57,763 nucleotides of DNA from Siphonobacter sp048595215 (lineage in GTDB: Bacteria; Bacteroidota; Bacteroidia; Cytophagales; Spirosomataceae). The notes below the pieces were generated by a model. It saw only the letters and a program-made list of their open reading frames with translations, was not told where the DNA came from and searched no databases. Shown in pieces: positions 24,781-33,424 of the stretch. The translations under genes and the position numbers were made by a program. The DNA is taken from positions 1-57,763 of the forward strand of contig NZ_JBMDWJ010000048.1 in assembly GCF_048595215.1 (NCBI RefSeq), given 5' to 3'. The stretch's first letter is position 1; the number at the start of each line of letters is the position of its first letter.

Positions 24781-26388
24781 TTAGTACGGTTTCGACTCGT
24801 GGCTTTCTTCTTCGGCCTGTTTTACGGCATCTTTGGAAGACGTACTGCCAATCGGACCTTTCTGAATGTTCATGCTAGCGGCGGCTTTGAGGCCATCGGC
24901 TACGCGTTGACCGTATTCCGGATCGCACTGGGTGAACAGATCAATCATCCGGTCTTGGATTTCCTTTTTAGCCGGAGCCAGCGTATTGACCAGATTGGTA
25001 ATCAGATCGTCGCGTTCCCAATCCTCAAACGTCCGGTAGCGTTCACCCGCCTGAGCAAAGTTGTTCTGACGGTCAATTTTCTGACGCACCAGTTTCGCGG
25101 CATAATAAGGTTCGTAATCCTTGCCGGCTTTAGGGGCTTCCTGTAGACCATTCATAACCGAAGGTTCATAGTTTACGTGCGGATTGCCACCTTCGGGTAC
25201 GTCCACGTGATAAGCCATTTGTCCATCCCGCTGATTGGTTGCCACGTGCGTCTTCGGAGCATTGATGGGCAGTTGCAGGTAGTTGCTACCAATGCGGTAC
25301 CGCTGCGTATCTGAGTACGAGAAGGTACGACCCTGTAACATTTTATCGTCGGAAAAGTCTAGACCGTCTACCAGTACTCCCGTACCGAAAGCCGACTGTT
25401 CTACTTCGGCAAAATAATTTTCCGGGTTACGGTTCAGCGTCATTTTACCAACGGGCAACCAGGGGAACTGATCCTGCGGCCAGATTTTAGTATCATCCAG
25501 CGGGTCGAAGTCAAGTTCCGGGTGATCATCGTCACTCATGATTTGCACGAGTAATTCCCATTCGGGGTAATGGCCCTCTTCGATGGCATCGAACAAATCC
25601 TGGGTTGCGTGATTGAAATTTTTGCCCTGAACTTCCTCCGCTTGCGTTTGCGTCAGGTTTTTAATTCCCTGCAGGGGTTCCCAGTGGTATTTGACGAGTA
25701 CGGCCTCACCGTCGGCGTTCACCCACTTATAGGTATTCACGCCCGAACCCTGCATTTGCCGGTAATTGGCCGGAATGCCGTAGGGCGAGAACAAAAACGT
25801 AATCATGTGCATCGCCTCGGGCGTACCGCTGATGAAATCAAAAATGCGTTCGCCGTCCTGACGGTTGGTTACGGGATCGGGTTTGAAGGCGTGTACCAGG
25901 TCGGGAAATTTCATGGCGTCCCGAATAAAGAACACTTTCAGGTTATTGCCGACCAGATCCCAATTCCCGTCTTCGGTATAAAACTTAACGGCAAAACCCC
26001 GGGGATCCCGCAGCGTTTCGGGCGAATGCCCCCCGTGAATGACCGAAGAGAATCGGACGAATACGGGAGTCTGTTTTCCCTTTTGCTGAAATAGCTTCGC
26101 CCGTGTGTATTTGGAAATGGGCTCGTCGCCTACCGTACCGTACGCCTCGAATACGCCATGGGCTCCGGCTCCGCGAGCGTGCACCACGCGTTCGGGAATG
26201 CGTTCGCGATCGAAGTGGGAAATTTTTTCCAGGAAGTGGTAGTTTTCCATCGTGGCTGGACCACGATTACCTACCGTACGAATACTCTGATTGTTGGTGA
26301 CGGGGTGACCCTGACGAGTCGTTAGCGTTTTGTCAGAATCAGTGCCATGACTCTGGCCATTCTGATTCGTACCGTTTTCATTGCTCAT
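24781..26388 (-). CDS. katA: Monofunctional heme catalase
   Basis: A 535-residue catalase that breaks down H2O2. It has the distal-histidine motif region RVVHARGAGAHGVFE, VRFSSVIHGGHSPETLRDPRGFAVKFYTEDGNWDLVG (split here as motif segments), and the proximal heme-ligand region with RTFSYSDTQRYRIG. The N-terminal ~35 residues are polar and disordered. Length suggests a small-subunit catalase. It starts at ATG 26388, only 17 bases after the ankyrin gene on the same strand, giving an ank-kat operon like the ankB-katB pair in Pseudomonas. No export signal is seen. Confidence 0.94.
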   Translation of the reverse strand: MSNENGTNQNGQSHGTDSDKTLTTRQGHPVTNNQSIRTVGNRGPATMENYHFLEKISHFDRERIPERVVHARGAGAHGVFEAYGTVGDEPISKYTRAKLFQQKGKQTPVFVRFSSVIHGGHSPETLRDPRGFAVKFYTEDGNWDLVGNNLKVFFIRDAMKFPDLVHAFKPDPVTNRQDGERIFDFISGTPEAMHMITFLFSPYGIPANYRQMQGSGVNTYKWVNADGEAVLVKYHWEPLQGIKNLTQTQAEEVQGKNFNHATQDLFDAIEEGHYPEWELLVQIMSDDDHPELDFDPLDDTKIWPQDQFPWLPVGKMTLNRNPENYFAEVEQSAFGTGVLVDGLDFSDDKMLQGRTFSYSDTQRYRIGSNYLQLPINAPKTHVATNQRDGQMAYHVDVPEGGNPHVNYEPSVMNGLQEAPKAGKDYEPYYAAKLVRQKIDRQNNFAQAGERYRTFEDWERDDLITNLVNTLAPAKKEIQDRMIDLFTQCDPEYGQRVADGLKAAASMNIQKGPIGSTSSKDAVKQAEEESHESKPY

Positions 26389-26405
26389 AGGTAACTGCTA
26401 TTTAG

Positions 26406-26891
26406 TTATGAATTAGAGGATTTTTGGGCGTGTAAGGCAGCCACCAGGATTTCGTAGCTTTCAGCATTTTCCTGGACCATCGCGTAATCAATGGGATTTT
26501 TCCCGAAACGATCTTTCAGTAAGGGATCAGCCCCGTGTTGTAACAGTAATTCGACTAATGGTTTATGATTGAATGTTGCCGCAAATGTCAGAGCTGTAGC
26601 TCCGTTCCCATTGGTAGTATCTACTGCCGCTCCAAATTCAAGCAACAATTGGGCTATTTCGGTGTACCCTTTAAAACAAGCTCCCATCAACGGCGTATTG
26701 CCCATGGCATCCTGAGCGTCCGGATTCGCCTGAGCTTCGAGTAAGAGCCGGACCGATTCCGGATGGTTGTAATATCCCGCAATAATCAGTGGGGTACTGC
26801 CGCGGGCGTCTACCACGTCAGGATGCAGCGTTTCCAGTTCTTGCTCCAGGGCTTCGAGGTTGTTTTGCCGGGCGGCTTCAAAAATGTCCAT
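26406..26891 (-). CDS. Ankyrin-repeat protein, catalase partner
   Basis: A 161-residue protein made of about four ankyrin repeats, visible as GSTPLIIAGYYNHPESVRLLLEA, GNTPLMGACFKGYTEIAQLLLE and GATALTFAATFNHKPLVELLL, plus a capping repeat with KDRFGKNPIDYA. Ankyrin proteins encoded beside catalases are needed for full catalase activity in Pseudomonas aeruginosa (AnkB with KatB), possibly in heme delivery or protein stability. The 17-base spacing to the catalase gene supports the same pairing here. No signal peptide, so cytosolic. Confidence 0.88.
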   Translation of the reverse strand: MDIFEAARQNNLEALEQELETLHPDVVDARGSTPLIIAGYYNHPESVRLLLEAQANPDAQDAMGNTPLMGACFKGYTEIAQLLLEFGAAVDTTNGNGATALTFAATFNHKPLVELLLQHGADPLLKDRFGKNPIDYAMVQENAESYEILVAALHAQKSSNS

Positions 26892-27119
26892 AGCTTACTC
26901 GTCGGGATCGGTTAAATAGAGGGTAGTCTAATCATAAGTTAGATCCTGCCAAGATAGAAATTTGCGAACAAAAATGGCCTTATAATAGGCAAAGCTTTAC
27001 GCTAGTAGTATTGCCTACGCAAATGACCTTTCATTGCTCTTTTCAAGCTTGCCAGCAGTAAAGAGTAGATCAATAATCGTGCCATTCATAAAACTTGATC
27101 AGCTTTGGTTATCAGCTAA

Positions 27120-27338
27120 TTAGTTCGGTTTATAATCTTCGTAAAATTGCTCATCAAAGGTATGACCGCTCGGAACGCCGTATTTTAAAATACGATAGGC
27201 CATCCAGCCCACGACCACGGGAGAGAGTAACCAAAGCGTGGCTACTACGGGCGTGGAAAGCCAGCCCATGTTAGCCCCGACGGTATAAACTAGTACGTAC
27301 AGTGTTGCAAAAAATACTGGGAAACGAACGTTTTTCAT
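27120..27338 (-). CDS. Small two-helix membrane protein (hypothetical)
   Basis: A 72-residue protein with two membrane segments, about residues 5-25 (FPVFFATLYVLVYTVGANMG) and 29-50 (PVVATLWLLSPVVVGWMAYR). The hydrophilic tail ends in DEQFYEDYKPN. I know of no function. It diverges from the globin gene with only 56 bases between the starts, so the two may share regulation. Confidence 0.75.
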   Translation of the reverse strand: MKNVRFPVFFATLYVLVYTVGANMGWLSTPVVATLWLLSPVVVGWMAYRILKYGVPSGHTFDEQFYEDYKPN

Positions 27339-27394
27339 GGCTAAGTTGATTTAACAGTGTTGATTTGATGCTCACCTCTTTTAAGCACCCTTCG

Positions 27395-27808
27395 ATGGAC
27401 TCCCCCACAAAAAAGATATTCCTTGATAGCCCCGAAGCCGTTCGGCATTTGGTGGATTCATTCTACGAGAAAGTACAGCAGGACTCTCTGTTAGCCCCTA
27501 TTTTCACAGAAGTTGCCCAGGTCGACTGGTCGAAGCATATGCCGAAGATGTACGCGTTCTGGGAAAATTTGCTGCTGGGCAATAACACCTACCACGGCCA
27601 TCCGTTCCGTCCGCACTTGATTGTCAATCAGAAACATACGCTAACGATTGAGCACTTCGAACGCTGGTTACAACTGTTTACGCAAACACTTTCGGAAAAT
27701 TTTGAAGGCCCCATGGCCGAGCAGGCCCGCGAGCGGGCGACGCAGATTGCTCTGGTCTGGAACTCCAAATTGGAGTACCTCAACAACGACTCGTACATGG
27801 AACGCTAA
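27395..27808 (+). CDS. Truncated hemoglobin, group III
   Basis: A 137-residue globin from ATG 27395; in-frame ATG 27368 and TTG 27365 are alternatives. It has the group III features: a Phe-Tyr pair in VDSFYEKVQQDSLLAPIF, a long middle helix with KHMPKMYAFWENLLLG, and the HPFRPHL segment, with the proximal His expected in LTIEHFERWLQLF. Group III globins bind O2 or NO with high affinity; their role is unproven but often linked to NO or O2 handling. It lies directly upstream of the cbb3 oxidase genes and ends in a terminator. Confidence 0.88.
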   Translation: MDSPTKKIFLDSPEAVRHLVDSFYEKVQQDSLLAPIFTEVAQVDWSKHMPKMYAFWENLLLGNNTYHGHPFRPHLIVNQKHTLTIEHFERWLQLFTQTLSENFEGPMAEQARERATQIALVWNSKLEYLNNDSYMER

Positions 27809-27834
27809 TCCCGGCGATTTCCCTTCCTCCTTCG

Positions 27835-27861
27835 AAAATCACCCCAAAGGGTGATTTTTGT
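27835..27861 (+). terminator. Terminator of the globin gene
   Basis: AAAATCACC / GGTGATTTTT with loop ccaaa, followed by tgtc. It separates globin from ccoS. Confidence 0.8.
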
Positions 27862-27914
27862 CATTTCTATCCCTTCCCATTATTTAGACCTTTGGAACTG
27901 AAAATCAAAGGTTT

Positions 27915-28058
27915 ATGAATATCATTTTCATTCTCATCGGCATTAGCCTCTTGTTAGCTCTGGGTTTTCTAGGAGCCTTCTTCTGGGCGATGAAGTCCGG
28001 ACAAAATGATGACATGTATACGCCGGGCATGCGAGTGCTGCTCGACGACGAGAAATGA
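27915..28058 (+). CDS. ccoS: cbb3 oxidase maturation protein CcoS
   Basis: A 47-residue membrane peptide: MNIIFILIGISLLLALGFL, then GAFFWAMKSGQNDDMYTPG and a tail ending DDEK. The single helix followed by a W-A-x-K-S-G-Q-x-D-D motif is the hallmark of CcoS (FixS), needed for heme and copper insertion into cbb3 oxidase. It ends 25 bases before ccoNO and opens the operon. Confidence 0.93.
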   Translation: MNIIFILIGISLLLALGFLGAFFWAMKSGQNDDMYTPGMRVLLDDEK

Positions 28059-28083
28059 ATTCCCCTAACATCCCTTATCACCC

Positions 28084-30243
28084 ATGATTTCCCACGCTGC
28101 TTCCCCTGCCCCTCCGACGACGCTCGAACGCTTTGCGTACGACAACCGGGTGGTTAAGGCCTTTTCGATTGCGACTATTGTGTGGGGATTGATCGGTATG
28201 CTGGTGGGCGTAATTGCCGCCACGCAGCTGTTTCATCCCGGCATGAACCTGGACAATCAGTACACCACTTTCGGCCGCATCCGGCCCCTGCACACGAATG
28301 CCGTCATCTTTGCTTTTGTGGGTAATGCCATTTTTATGGGCGTTTACTACTCGCTTCAGCGGCTGCTCAAGGCTCGTATGTTTTCCGATACGCTGAGCTG
28401 GATTCACTTCTGGGGCTGGCAACTCATCATCGTTTCGGCCGTACTGACGTTGCCGCTGGGCTTCACGACTTCCAAGGAATACGCCGAGCTGGAATGGCCT
28501 ATCGATATTGCCATTACCGTCATTTGGGTGGTATTCGGTATCAACATGTTTGGTACGATCATCAAACGCCGCGAACGTCACCTCTACGTGGGGATCTGGT
28601 TCTATATCGCCACGTTCGTTACGGTAGCCGTTCTGCACATTATCAACTCGTTTGAAATGCCCGTTAGCTTCCTCAAAAGCTACTCCATGTACGCGGGGGT
28701 TCAGGATGCACTGGTACAATGGTGGTACGGACACAACGCCGTAGCATTCTTCCTAACGACGCCGTATCTGGGCATGATGTACTACTTTCTGCCGAAGATG
28801 GCGAATCGTCCGGTTTACAGTTATAAGCTTTCTATTCTTCACTTCTGGTCGCTGATTTTCATCTATATCTGGGCTGGTCCGCACCACTTGCTATATACGA
28901 GTTTGCCCGACTGGGCTCAGTCGCTGGGTACGGCGTTCTCCATTATGCTAATTGCTCCGTCCTGGGGTGGGATGATCAACGGTCTGCTTACTCTACGTGG
29001 AGCCTGGGATCAGGTTCGGGAAGATGCCCGTCTGAAATTCATGGTGGTCGGCATTACGGCCTACGGGATGGCCACCTTCGAAGGTCCACTGCTTTCGCTC
29101 AAAAACGTAAACGCGATTGGTCACTTCACCGACTGGATCGTTGCTCACGTACACGTGGGAGCTCTGGGCTGGAACGGCTTCCTAACCTTTGCCATTCTGT
29201 ACTACATTGTTCCTAAACTTTGGAAAACGGAATTGTACTCGAAACGAATGGTGAATATTCACTTCTGGCTGGGTACGCTTGGCATCCTGTTCTACGCCGT
29301 ACCGATGTATATCTCCGGCTTTACGCAGGGTATGATGTGGAAGGAATTTACGCCCGAAGGCACGCTGAAATATCCCGCTTTCCTCGAAACTACGCTTCAA
29401 CTGTTGCCTATGCACATGATGCGGGCCGCGGGTGGTGTGATTTACCTGGGCGGTGCCATCCTGATGGCGTTTAACCTCTTCAAAACGATGGCGAAGGGTA
29501 GCTTCCAGGCCAACGAAGCAGCCGAAGCTCCGGCTCTTACGCCTGAATACGTAGCCACGGGTGGTGATACCTACTGGCACCGTGTTCTCGAACGTCGCCC
29601 CATGCAATTGCTGGCTGGCTCACTGATCGTGATTCTGATTGGTACCGTGCTGGAAATCATTCCAACGTTTACGGTTGAATCGAACGTAGAAACCATTGCC
29701 GCGGTACAACCTTATACGCCGCTGGAATTGCAGGGCCGGGATTTATACATCCGTGAAGGCTGTAATAACTGTCACAGTCAGATGGTACGGCCCTTCCGCT
29801 CGGAAACGGAGCGATACGGTGAATATTCGAAAGCCGGTGAGTTCGTATATGACCACCCGTTCTTATGGGGATCGAAGCGTACGGGTCCGGATTTACACCG
29901 CGAAGGATTCAAGTACCCCGACTCCTGGCACTACCACCACATGAATGACCCGACGACGATGTCACCCGGTTCTATCATGCCCCCGTATCCCTGGTTACTC
30001 ACGCAGAAGCTGGATAACAGTCAGTTGGAAGCGAAGCTGAAAACGATGCAATCCCTGGGCGTTCCCTACGACGATTACGCCATCAGCGATGCTCAGGCGA
30101 ATGCCCAGCAACAGGCCGAGGCCATTACTACCCGCCTGAAAGCCGAGGGAATCAAGATTCAGTCCGACAAAGAAATTATCGCCCTGATCGCGTACCTGCA
30201 ACGACTCGGTACGGACATCAAAAACGCTCAGGCGGCTAAATAG
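28084..30243 (+). CDS. ccoNO: cbb3-type cytochrome oxidase, subunits I and II fused (CcoNO)
   Basis: A 719-residue fusion. Residues 1-~480 are CcoN, the twelve-helix subunit binding hemes b, b3 and CuB. Ligand histidines lie in RPLHTNAV, WYGHNAVAFF, AGPHHLLYTSLP and HVHVGALGWN. Residues ~490-719 are CcoO with a membrane anchor and one heme c motif CNNCHSQM near residue 560, plus GPDLHREG and a Met-containing segment MSPGSIMPPYPWL. The enzyme reduces O2 to water and pumps protons with high oxygen affinity. Separate ccoN and ccoO genes are the rule in Proteobacteria; the fusion is common in Bacteroidota. Confidence 0.95.
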   Translation: MISHAASPAPPTTLERFAYDNRVVKAFSIATIVWGLIGMLVGVIAATQLFHPGMNLDNQYTTFGRIRPLHTNAVIFAFVGNAIFMGVYYSLQRLLKARMFSDTLSWIHFWGWQLIIVSAVLTLPLGFTTSKEYAELEWPIDIAITVIWVVFGINMFGTIIKRRERHLYVGIWFYIATFVTVAVLHIINSFEMPVSFLKSYSMYAGVQDALVQWWYGHNAVAFFLTTPYLGMMYYFLPKMANRPVYSYKLSILHFWSLIFIYIWAGPHHLLYTSLPDWAQSLGTAFSIMLIAPSWGGMINGLLTLRGAWDQVREDARLKFMVVGITAYGMATFEGPLLSLKNVNAIGHFTDWIVAHVHVGALGWNGFLTFAILYYIVPKLWKTELYSKRMVNIHFWLGTLGILFYAVPMYISGFTQGMMWKEFTPEGTLKYPAFLETTLQLLPMHMMRAAGGVIYLGGAILMAFNLFKTMAKGSFQANEAAEAPALTPEYVATGGDTYWHRVLERRPMQLLAGSLIVILIGTVLEIIPTFTVESNVETIAAVQPYTPLELQGRDLYIREGCNNCHSQMVRPFRSETERYGEYSKAGEFVYDHPFLWGSKRTGPDLHREGFKYPDSWHYHHMNDPTTMSPGSIMPPYPWLLTQKLDNSQLEAKLKTMQSLGVPYDDYAISDAQANAQQQAEAITTRLKAEGIKIQSDKEIIALIAYLQRLGTDIKNAQAAK

Positions 30244-30245
30244 AC

Positions 30246-30357
30246 ATTGGTTGGAGGTTGTTTGTTGCTGGTTCATAGTTCAACACTTCATCAACAAACC
30301 GTTACCAGGGACCGCCATCCCTACCAACAACGAACAACCACTAACTAAAAACTAACA
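30246..30357. repeat. Imperfect inverted repeat between ccoNO and ccoQ
   Basis: The left arm carries ttggttggaggttgtttgttgctggtt (30246-30272). The right arm carries aacaacgaacaaccactaac (about 30327-30346), close to its complement. The fold could stall or protect mRNA inside the operon. Confidence 0.45.
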
Positions 30358-30369
30358 ATCAAACTAACC

Positions 30370-30528
30370 ATGTTTCGCAACCTTGTTACTCAACTTCAGG
30401 GAGCCGATTTCTACATGATTTCCTCGCTTCTGATTTTCGTTGCCTTCTTTGTTACGGTGAGTTTGTTCGCGTTACTGACGGATAAAAATCACCTTCAGGA
30501 AATGAGCAAAATGCCTTTGGAGAAATAA
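30370..30528 (+). CDS. ccoQ: cbb3 oxidase small subunit CcoQ
   Basis: A 52-residue peptide: MFRNLVTQLQGADFYMISSL, then LIFVAFFVTVSLFALLTDKN and a hydrophilic tail. One membrane helix ends in a charged tail, and the gene lies between ccoNO and ccoP, which is the CcoQ position. CcoQ stabilises the oxidase complex. The sequence family is weakly conserved, so the name rests partly on position. Confidence 0.85.
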   Translation: MFRNLVTQLQGADFYMISSLLIFVAFFVTVSLFALLTDKNHLQEMSKMPLEK

Positions 30529-30534
30529 GCTTCT

Positions 30535-30641
30535 CAGTTTACAGTTGTCGGTTTACTGTTTTCAGTTTCGTAAACCCAGGGCTGGTTTCATAGTACCCGT
30601 TTGGACAAAGTCACCCCTGAAAACGGTAAACTGTAAACTGC
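30535..30641. repeat. Inverted repeat between ccoQ and ccoP, cagtttac type (copy c)
   Basis: The left arm holds cagtttacagttgtcggtt followed by tactgttttcag (30535-30565). The right arm is ctgaaaacggtaaactgtaaactg (30618-30641) and is its reverse complement apart from a 7-base gap. It is the clearest member of the family seen at 3228 and 15757. Here it lies inside an operon. Confidence 0.65.
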
Positions 30642-30659
30642 CTTTTAATCCCTACTTTC

Positions 30660-31451
30660 ATGAACTTTGAGATAAAAACCGGCGAGGATCTTTTCCTGAT
30701 TGTGGTTCTCTGCTGCCTGATCTTAGGAGCGTTGGCTCTGATGGTCACGACGCTTCATTTGTATTTGACGGTCAAACAGGCTTTCCCTGATCCGTCTAAA
30801 AAAGAAGTCGACGAGCAATATCAATACAGCAGTCTCTGGCACCGGATCATGGGCCTTCGTCCTACAACCATGAATGACCAGTTGATGCTCGAACACGCTC
30901 CCGACGGCATTCATGAATTGGATAACCCAACGCCGGGTTGGTTTATGGCTTTGTTCTACGGTACCATCGTTTGTGCCATTGGTTACATGGTCTACTACCA
31001 CGTGCTTGGCCCCGGTGATGTGATGAATCAGGAGTATACCACCGAGATGGCCGTCGCCGAGAAAGCCCACGAAGAATACCTGAAAAAATTTGCCAATTCG
31101 GTCAACGAGTCCAACGTGACGATCCTACGCGATGAAAAAGCACTCGAAGCGGGTAAGAAAATCTTCGATCAGAATTGTACGGCCTGTCACGGAGCGGCGG
31201 GAGAAGGAAAGGTAGGTCCGAACCTGACGGATAACTACTGGTTGCACGGCGGTACGATCAACGCCGTATTCAAAACCATTGCCGAAGGTGTTCCCGACAA
31301 GGGTATGCTTTCCTGGAAAAAACAGTTGAACCCCATTCAGATTCAGCAGGTATCCAGCTATATTTTTTCCTTACAGGGTACTAAACCGGCTGGAGCTAAA
31401 GAGCCGCAGGGAGAGGAAGTAAAGACGGCTCCTGATGTTGCCAAACGCTAA
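30660..31451 (+). CDS. ccoP: cbb3 oxidase cytochrome c subunit CcoP (single heme)
   Basis: A 263-residue membrane-anchored cytochrome c that passes electrons to the oxidase. It has a first helix (about 10-35), a CcoP N-terminal segment with NPTPGWFMALFYG, a second helix (about 93-115) and a C-terminal cytochrome domain with one CTACH motif near residue 173 and a Met ligand likely in DKGMLSW. Proteobacterial CcoP has two heme c motifs; only one is present here, which is also known for Bacteroidota relatives. Operon position after ccoQ and before ccoG agrees with the name. Confidence 0.93.
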   Translation: MNFEIKTGEDLFLIVVLCCLILGALALMVTTLHLYLTVKQAFPDPSKKEVDEQYQYSSLWHRIMGLRPTTMNDQLMLEHAPDGIHELDNPTPGWFMALFYGTIVCAIGYMVYYHVLGPGDVMNQEYTTEMAVAEKAHEEYLKKFANSVNESNVTILRDEKALEAGKKIFDQNCTACHGAAGEGKVGPNLTDNYWLHGGTINAVFKTIAEGVPDKGMLSWKKQLNPIQIQQVSSYIFSLQGTKPAGAKEPQGEEVKTAPDVAKR

Positions 31452-31456
31452 CGTTT

Positions 31457-32842
31457 ATGTTTACAATAGAAGAAGATAGGGAATTCCTTGCCCACGGGGC
31501 GGTCTCGGGTCAGCGAAAGTATCCCCGCTGGCCCGAAGGCGGCCGCCTGTTGCGGTGGCGGGAAGTCGTAGCGGGCATCCTGCTGCTGATTCTTTTTGGC
31601 CTTCCCTGGCTGGAAATTGAGGGGCATCCGCTGTTCCTGTTCAACGTACTCGAACGTCAATTTATCTTCTTTGGCGTACCTTTCTGGCCGCAGGATTTTC
31701 ACCTGGTAGCCCTGGGCCTACTGGCCTTCATCGTTTTCATCATCGTATTTACGGTAGCCTTCGGACGGCTCTGGTGCGGCTGGGCCTGTCCGCAAACGAT
31801 CTTTATGGAAATGGTTTTCCGGCGAATCGAACAGTGGATTGAAGGCGACTTTAAAGCTCAGCAACGCTTAACGGCCGCTCCCTGGACCGCCGAAAAAATC
31901 CGAAAACGCGTACTGAAACACGGCCTGTTTTTCCTCATCGCTTTTGCCATTTCGAATACCTTTCTGGCGTACATTATTGGCAAAGACGAATTGATCCAGA
32001 TTCAGACCGATAACCCCGCCAACCATTTAGGGGGATTGGCGGCTCTGCTGATCTTTACGCTGATTTTCTATTTCGTGTTTGCCCGGCTACGGGAAATTGT
32101 CTGCGTGGTCATCTGTCCCTACGGACGTTTACAGGGCGTTTTACTCGATAAAAAATCCATCGTCGTTGCCTATGATTACGTACGGGGCGAACCCCGCGGA
32201 AAACTGCGGAAGCAGTCTACCGAAGTCAAAGGCGATTGCGTGGATTGCTCCCTCTGCGTACAGGTTTGTCCAACGGGCATCGACATTCGCAAGGGTACGC
32301 AACTGGAGTGCATCAACTGTACCGCCTGTATTGATGCCTGCGACGGCGTGATGGATAAAATCAACAAGCCTCACGGACTCATTCGATACGCTTCGCAGGA
32401 AGGCATCGAGCAGGGAAAGAAATTCCAGTTTACGGGCCGGCTCAAAGCCTATTCGCTGGTTTTGATTCTTTTACTGGGCGGCCTGGGCTATCTGCTCCTG
32501 ACCCGTAAAGCCATCGAAACGACGGTACTGCGTGCTTCAGGACTTACCTTTCAGCAGCAGGCCGACGGTCAGATTTCCAATCTGTATACGGTGGAAGTAC
32601 TCAACAAAACGTTCAAGCCGGTTGCGTTGGAATTTAAAGTCAAAAATCCGGGCTTCTCGTTACAGTACGTAGGTCAGCCGCTACAAACGGCACAACCGGG
32701 TACATTTACCAAAAGCTCCTTCTTTTTGCTAACGCCCGCAAAAGGCATTCAGGAAAATAAAACACCGCTGACGATTGAAGTACGGGCGAACGGTCAGCTG
32801 ATGCAGGAAGTAAAAACGAATTTCATGGGTCCGGTTTTGTAG
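31457..32842 (+). CDS. ccoG: cbb3 oxidase accessory protein CcoG (FixG/RdxA-like)
   Basis: A 461-residue inner-membrane protein with two cysteine clusters, CVDCSLCVQVCP and CINCTACIDACD, each able to bind a [4Fe-4S] cluster. Several membrane helices precede them, one with WCGWACPQT, and an Ig-like C-terminal domain follows. CcoG is thought to reduce Cu(II) during assembly of the oxidase copper centre. It starts 5 bases after ccoP, so it is clearly in the same operon. Confidence 0.95.
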   Translation: MFTIEEDREFLAHGAVSGQRKYPRWPEGGRLLRWREVVAGILLLILFGLPWLEIEGHPLFLFNVLERQFIFFGVPFWPQDFHLVALGLLAFIVFIIVFTVAFGRLWCGWACPQTIFMEMVFRRIEQWIEGDFKAQQRLTAAPWTAEKIRKRVLKHGLFFLIAFAISNTFLAYIIGKDELIQIQTDNPANHLGGLAALLIFTLIFYFVFARLREIVCVVICPYGRLQGVLLDKKSIVVAYDYVRGEPRGKLRKQSTEVKGDCVDCSLCVQVCPTGIDIRKGTQLECINCTACIDACDGVMDKINKPHGLIRYASQEGIEQGKKFQFTGRLKAYSLVLILLLGGLGYLLLTRKAIETTVLRASGLTFQQQADGQISNLYTVEVLNKTFKPVALEFKVKNPGFSLQYVGQPLQTAQPGTFTKSSFFLLTPAKGIQENKTPLTIEVRANGQLMQEVKTNFMGPVL

Positions 32843-32917
32843 TTTTTCGGAAAGAACACCCACTTCCTGAAAACAAAAAACCACTAACCGCAGCGGCGTA
32901 CCGCTGAACATTAAGCT

Positions 32918-33343
32918 ATGAACTGGGGCAAATCCATTATTCTGGCCTTTATTCTCTTCGGTAGTTTCATTGGTTTCTTAGTATACCGAATGATGCGTAC
33001 GCAGGTAGATCTGGTACGACCTGACTACTACCAAACCGAAATGGCCTACCAACAGCAAATTGACCGCGTGGCCCATAGTAAGGCCGCCAAAGAGCTGGTT
33101 ACCATGCAGTACCGTCCGCAAAAGCAGCAGGTGCAATTTTCCGTTCCGAATGCGGTACAGGAAGGTACGATTCAGTTCTTCCGCCCTTCTGATGCCAAGC
33201 TGGACTTCACTGTCGCCGTGCGACCCGGTGTCGCTGCCCAGACCATTTCCACCGAAACCATGAAAACGGGTTACTGGCGGGTAAAAGTCACCTGGTCAGA
33301 CGGCAAGCAGGAGTACTACACCGAAGAAGAAATCATTATTTGA
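32918..33343 (+). CDS. ccoH: cbb3 oxidase assembly protein CcoH (FixH-like)
   Basis: A 141-residue protein with one N-terminal helix (about 5-22), a short loop with RPDYYQTEMAYQQQIDR and a periplasmic beta domain ending in TWSDGKQEYYTEEEIII. The D-Y-Y-x-x-x-x-x-Y-Q motif and the Gly-Tyr-Trp-Arg-Val-Lys strand are typical of FixH. It helps stabilise the assembling oxidase. Follows ccoG by 75 bases. Confidence 0.9.
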   Translation: MNWGKSIILAFILFGSFIGFLVYRMMRTQVDLVRPDYYQTEMAYQQQIDRVAHSKAAKELVTMQYRPQKQQVQFSVPNAVQEGTIQFFRPSDAKLDFTVAVRPGVAAQTISTETMKTGYWRVKVTWSDGKQEYYTEEEIII

Positions 33344-33424
33344 GATAATAGATGATACCGTTTAGAGGATAGCTGAAAACGTCTTTAGTCGGTCCTCTAT
33401 CATCTCTATTCTTTACCCATTCCC

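Noticed and set aside
27339..27394. Fnr box between the two-helix membrane protein and globin genes
   Set aside because: TTGAT occurs twice as a direct repeat, not as an inverted repeat with a 4-base spacer.
27835..27861. Regulatory palindrome before ccoS
   Set aside because: It has a perfect stem followed by T residues right after globin, so a terminator explains it.
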